From NCBI GenBank assembly GCA_934553185.1, contig CAKTFF010000056.1, positions 1 through 9,308 of the forward strand: a DNA stretch of 9,308 nucleotides. The letters run 5' to 3'. The position numbers and the translations under genes were made by a program. Of this stretch, positions 6,634 to 9,308 are shown piece by piece; position 1 is the first letter of the stretch, and every line of letters starts with the position of its first letter. The stretch is from an uncultured Devosia sp. GTDB taxonomy: Bacteria > Pseudomonadota > Alphaproteobacteria > Rhizobiales > Devosiaceae. The notes beneath the pieces are model-generated. The model did not search any database. It was not told where the DNA came from and saw only the letters and a list, made by a program, of their open reading frames with translations.

Positions 6634-8076
6634 GTGCCACTCAGCGTCACACAACTGCTTGAAGGCTCCGGCGCCCGTCCCAAAAAGGGGCTAGGCGCTA
6701 TTTTCGGGCTTAATTCGGATTCACGGCGGATCGAGCCGGGCGACATCTTTTTTGCGCTACCGGGGCACAATGTGCATGGCAACCAGTTCGTCCCTGACGC
6801 GGTGCGGCGCGGGGCACTGGCAGTGATCAGCGATATTGCGCCGGTGGGTGATCCTGGCGTGCCGGTGATCATCGTCAAGGATGTGCGCGCGTCCTACGCG
6901 CGGGCGGCTTCCCGCATTTTCGAGCCGCAGCCGGAGATCACGGTGGCGGTGACCGGCACCAATGGCAAGACCTCGGTCGCGTCCTTTGTGCGCCAGATCT
7001 GGACTTATGCCGGTATTGCCGGCGCAAGCGTGGGCACGCTGGGCGTCGACACGGCGACGCGCCATATCGAGGGTTCGCTGACGACGCCGGATTCGCGCAC
7101 GCTCCACCAATCGATGCGGGCGCTCAAGGCGCAGGGGATCGACCATGTGGCGCTGGAAGCATCCAGCCATGGGCTCGATCAGCGGCGGCTGGATGGGATG
7201 CATTTCGAGGCCGTGGCCTTCACCAATCTTTCTCGCGACCACCTCGACTACCACAAGGACATGGATGAATACCGCAATGCCAAGCTGCGGCTATTCACCG
7301 ATCTTCTGGTGGATGGCGGGGCGGCGGTGGTCAATGTCGATGACCCCGAATACGAGCCGTTCATGTTTGCGGCGCTTGGTGCCAGTGCCACCTTGCTGAC
7401 GGTGGGACGGGAAGGGGCCTATATCGAGGTTCTGTCGATCCAGCCCGAAGGCTATGGGCAGCGTGTGGAAGTGCGCCATATCGGTGAGAAGCTGAGTTTT
7501 CACCTGCCGCTCACCGGAGAGTTCCAGGTCAGCAATGCCATTGTGGCGGCTGCGCTGGCCATGTCGAGCGGCGTGGACAAGGCGCATGCCTTTGCAGCGC
7601 TGAGCGAGTTGACTGGCGCCAAGGGGCGGCTTGAACTGGTGGCCGAGCAGGGTGGCTCGGCGGTGTTCGTCGATTACTCGCACACGCCCGACGCTCTGAA
7701 AAAGGCGCTTGAATCGCTGCGGCCCTATGCCAAGGGGCGGCTGGTGGTGGTGTTTGGCTGCGGCGGGGATCGCGACAAGGGCAAGCGCCCGCAAATGGGC
7801 GCAATTGCCAGCGCGCTTGCCGATGTGGTGATCGTCACCGACGACAATCCGCGCACCGAAGACGCGGCGACAATACGGGCCCAGATCATGGCCGAGGCGG
7901 CGGGCGCCACCGAGATTGCCGACCGCAAGACGGCCATCACCGAGGCCGTCAAGGGTTTGCAGCCAGGGGACGTGTTGCTGGTTGCCGGGAAGGGCCACGA
8001 AGACTACCAGATCATTGGAACCACCAAGCACCACTTCTCCGACCATCAGGCTGTGGCCGAGGCGATCGGGGGATAG
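6634..8076 (+). CDS. murE: UDP-N-acetylmuramoyl-L-alanyl-D-glutamate--2,6-diaminopimelate ligase MurE
   Basis: A 480-residue cytoplasmic Mur ligase that adds meso-diaminopimelate to UDP-MurNAc-L-Ala-D-Glu using ATP. Domain 1 has the NSDSRRIEPGDIFFAL substrate-binding segment (27-42). The ATP loop is VTGTNGKTS at 106-114, TTPDS is at 150-154, EASSHGL at 175-181, NLSRDHLDYH at 198-207, and the carbamylated lysine is probably K217 in YRNAKLRLF. The C-terminal domain carries DNPRTED at 404-410, the signature associated with diaminopimelate rather than lysine specificity, and GKGHEDYQ at 452-459. Length and motif order are normal. The GTG start is backed by GAGAAGGA 7 nt upstream. It follows ftsI closely and is separated from murF by 150 bp holding an inverted-repeat element. 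MurF uses its product. Confidence 0.97.
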   Translation: MPLSVTQLLEGSGARPKKGLGAIFGLNSDSRRIEPGDIFFALPGHNVHGNQFVPDAVRRGALAVISDIAPVGDPGVPVIIVKDVRASYARAASRIFEPQPEITVAVTGTNGKTSVASFVRQIWTYAGIAGASVGTLGVDTATRHIEGSLTTPDSRTLHQSMRALKAQGIDHVALEASSHGLDQRRLDGMHFEAVAFTNLSRDHLDYHKDMDEYRNAKLRLFTDLLVDGGAAVVNVDDPEYEPFMFAALGASATLLTVGREGAYIEVLSIQPEGYGQRVEVRHIGEKLSFHLPLTGEFQVSNAIVAAALAMSSGVDKAHAFAALSELTGAKGRLELVAEQGGSAVFVDYSHTPDALKKALESLRPYAKGRLVVVFGCGGDRDKGKRPQMGAIASALADVVIVTDDNPRTEDAATIRAQIMAEAAGATEIADRKTAITEAVKGLQPGDVLLVAGKGHEDYQIIGTTKHHFSDHQAVAEAIGG

Positions 8077-8104
8077 AGCCGTGCGGCACACTCGAGCAGA
8101 CTTG

Positions 8105-8200
8105 CTTCCCCTTGCGGGGAGGGCTGGTATGGCGGGCGGGTTGCACCGAGCCAGGGGCTCTCGACACCCCCTCCCAGGCTCCGCCCTCAAGGGGGAGGGG
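8105..8200. repeat. GC-rich inverted-repeat element between murE and murF
   Basis: The 150-bp murE-murF gap contains a palindromic block of about 96 bp. The left end (8105-8122) folds as a 7-bp stem including one G-T pair, CTTCCCC/GGGGAGG around TTGC. The right end (8168-8200) has an 8-bp stem, CCCCTCCC/GGGAGGGG. The two ends are also imperfect inverted copies of each other: left TCCCC-TTGCGGG against the reverse complement of the right, TCCCCCTTGAGGG. A small inner hairpin GAGCC-AGG-GGCTC lies at 8148-8160. The style (C/G runs around a TTGA/CAAG core) resembles the dispersed intergenic palindromes of Rhizobiales such as RIME-type elements; whether copies exist elsewhere in this genome cannot be seen from here. 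No T-run follows, so it does not look like an intrinsic terminator on either strand. No coding sequence is evident in the gap. Confidence 0.6.
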
Positions 8201-8226
8201 CTGCATCCAGTTCGCGGACGCTATTG

Positions 8227-9308
8227 ATGACCAATCCCCTCCACACCATCGGCTCTATCCTTGTTGCCACCGGCGGGCGCTCGTCGCTTGATCCCATTAC
8301 GCCGATTAACTCTGTATCCATCGACTCTCGCGAGATCGGCCCAGATGCGCTGTTTGTCGCGATCAAGGGTGACCGGTTTGATGGGCATGATTTCGTGGAT
8401 ACGGCGCTCGGCAACGGCGCGGTGGCGGCGCTGGTCAGCCAGGGCGAAGGGCCCGGACGGATCGTCGTGGCGGATCCGCTTGTGGCCATGGCCGACATCG
8501 GTCGCGCGGCGCGCGCACGCAGCCAAGCTACGGTGATCGGTGTGACGGGCAGCGTGGGCAAGACCACGACCAAGGAAGCCATTCGCGTGGTGCTGGAAGC
8601 GGCCGGGCAGACCCATGCCTCGATTAGAAGCTTCAACAACCATTGGGGCGTGCCGCTGATGCTGGCGCGGTTTCCCCAGGAGGCGCAGTTTGGCGTTTTC
8701 GAAATGGGCATGAATGCGCCCGACGAAATCCGGCCGCTGTCGCAAATGGTGCGGCCCCATATTGCGGTGATCACCACGGTCGCGGCCGCCCATCTTGAGG
8801 CCTTCGGTACACTGGACGGGATCGCCCGGGCCAAGGCCGAGATATTTGCTGGGCTCGAACCGGGCGGAACGGCGCTGCTCAATGCCGACCACGCGCAGCT
8901 GGGCGTCTTGCTGGAGGAGGCGCGCGCTGCAGGCGTTGGCCGGGTGCTGACCTATGGCGAGGCGGAGGGCGCCGATTTCCGCATCGTTGATATCGAGACC
9001 GCTGCCGATCATGGTTTTGCCACTGTCATTCACGGCAAAGACCGCTACGCACTGGTGCTGGCCGTGCCCGGGCGGCACATGCTGTTCAACGCCACTGCGG
9101 CGCTGGCGGTGGGGTTGCTGGCAGGCGTCGAGCCTCAGGTGGCACTCGAGGCGCTGGCCGGGTTTGGGGCGCAGCCGGGGCGGGGGGGGCGCAGCTTTCT
9201 CGGATCGGCCGACAAGCCGCTGCTGCTGGTAGACGAGAGCTTCAACGCCAATACAGCATCGATGACGGCAGCGCTGGATGTGTTTGCCGGCCTGGCTGCG
9301 CCGGGGGG
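8227..9308 (+). CDS. murF: UDP-N-acetylmuramoyl-tripeptide--D-alanyl-D-alanine ligase MurF (3'-truncated)
   Basis: An open frame of 360 codons with no stop, cut by the window end; a full MurF is roughly 450-480 residues, so about 100 C-terminal residues are missing. It adds D-Ala-D-Ala to UDP-MurNAc-tripeptide, completing the cytoplasmic pentapeptide precursor. The N-terminal substrate domain has VSIDSREIGPDALFVAIKG (30-48). The ATP loop is GVTGSVGKTTTKE at 105-117, then FNNHWGVPL at 136-144, EMGMNAPDEI at 159-168, TTVAAAHLEAFG at 183-194, and the lysine expected to be carbamylated is K203 in RAKAEIF. DESFNANTASM at 337-347 is the C-terminal-domain motif. ATG 8227 gives the expected N-terminus, but no good Shine-Dalgarno is close: the GGGAGGGG of the upstream repeat is about 27 nt away. 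An 8-G run lies at 9182-9189; the frame stays correct through it. Likely co-transcribed with murE through the repeat element. Confidence 0.95.
   Translation, partial: MTNPLHTIGSILVATGGRSSLDPITPINSVSIDSREIGPDALFVAIKGDRFDGHDFVDTALGNGAVAALVSQGEGPGRIVVADPLVAMADIGRAARARSQATVIGVTGSVGKTTTKEAIRVVLEAAGQTHASIRSFNNHWGVPLMLARFPQEAQFGVFEMGMNAPDEIRPLSQMVRPHIAVITTVAAAHLEAFGTLDGIARAKAEIFAGLEPGGTALLNADHAQLGVLLEEARAAGVGRVLTYGEAEGADFRIVDIETAADHGFATVIHGKDRYALVLAVPGRHMLFNATAALAVGLLAGVEPQVALEALAGFGAQPGRGGRSFLGSADKPLLLVDESFNANTASMTAALDVFAGLAAPG

Noticed and set aside
4621..6654. A 677-codon open frame on the minus strand across ftsL and ftsI
   Set aside because: It lies fully antisense to two well-supported genes, has a low-complexity His/Arg/Ala-rich composition and shows no domain. 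Long antisense frames are expected from third-position GC bias.
8105..8200. The murE-murF hairpins read as an intrinsic terminator
   Set aside because: Neither strand has a T-run after a stem, and termination here would cut off the essential murF.
7916..8227. A 103-codon plus-strand frame spanning the end of murE and the gap
   Set aside because: It is mostly the shifted frame of murE plus repeat sequence, with no domain or ribosome binding site.
9235..9270. NANT in the MurF DESFNANTASM motif, where many homologues have NANP
   Set aside because: The last position of this motif varies in functional MurF proteins (the E. coli enzyme also lacks proline there, as I recall), so it is not evidence of an odd enzyme.

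Overview
The window comes from a high-GC alphaproteobacterium. It most likely belongs to the Hyphomicrobiales (Rhizobiales), and a Devosia-like genome is my best guess. The order rsmH-ftsL-ftsI-murE-murF, the short FtsL with a proline-rich tail, the HisKA_2-type kinase and the GC-rich palindromic intergenic element all fit this. The genus assignment is impression rather than proof.

Layout. Bases 1-263 hold the 3' end of a dihydrofolate-reductase/RibD-C-family gene on the + strand. It converges, across 26 bp, on a three-gene two-component cluster on the - strand (3293 down to 290). In transcription order the cluster encodes a CHASE3 sensor histidine kinase, a stand-alone CheY/Rcp1-like receiver and a receiver-HisKA_2 kinase fusion. 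The first two genes overlap by ATGA and the last two are 2 bp apart, so this is almost certainly one operon. A sigma70-like promoter (TTGAGC-17-CATATT) sits just upstream. None of the three proteins has a DNA-binding output domain.

A 183-201 bp divergent intergenic region separates this cluster from the + strand division and cell wall (dcw) cluster, 3495-9308 and beyond. The genes there are rsmH (16S rRNA m4C1402 methyltransferase), ftsL (divisome membrane protein), ftsI (septal transpeptidase, PBP3), murE (meso-DAP-adding ligase) and murF (D-Ala-D-Ala-adding ligase, cut by the window end). rsmH/ftsL overlap by ATGA, ftsL/ftsI by TAATG, and ftsI/murE are 18 bp apart. murE and murF are split by 150 bp containing a GC-rich inverted-repeat element. 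MurE and MurF act consecutively to build UDP-MurNAc-pentapeptide, while FtsL and FtsI act at the septum, so the operon couples precursor supply to division.

Most notable points: mraZ, which normally heads this cluster, is absent directly upstream of rsmH and a membrane-sensing phosphorelay module lies there in divergent orientation; that module has no visible output domain; and a palindromic repeat element sits between murE and murF. The dcw genes themselves are ordinary and intact.
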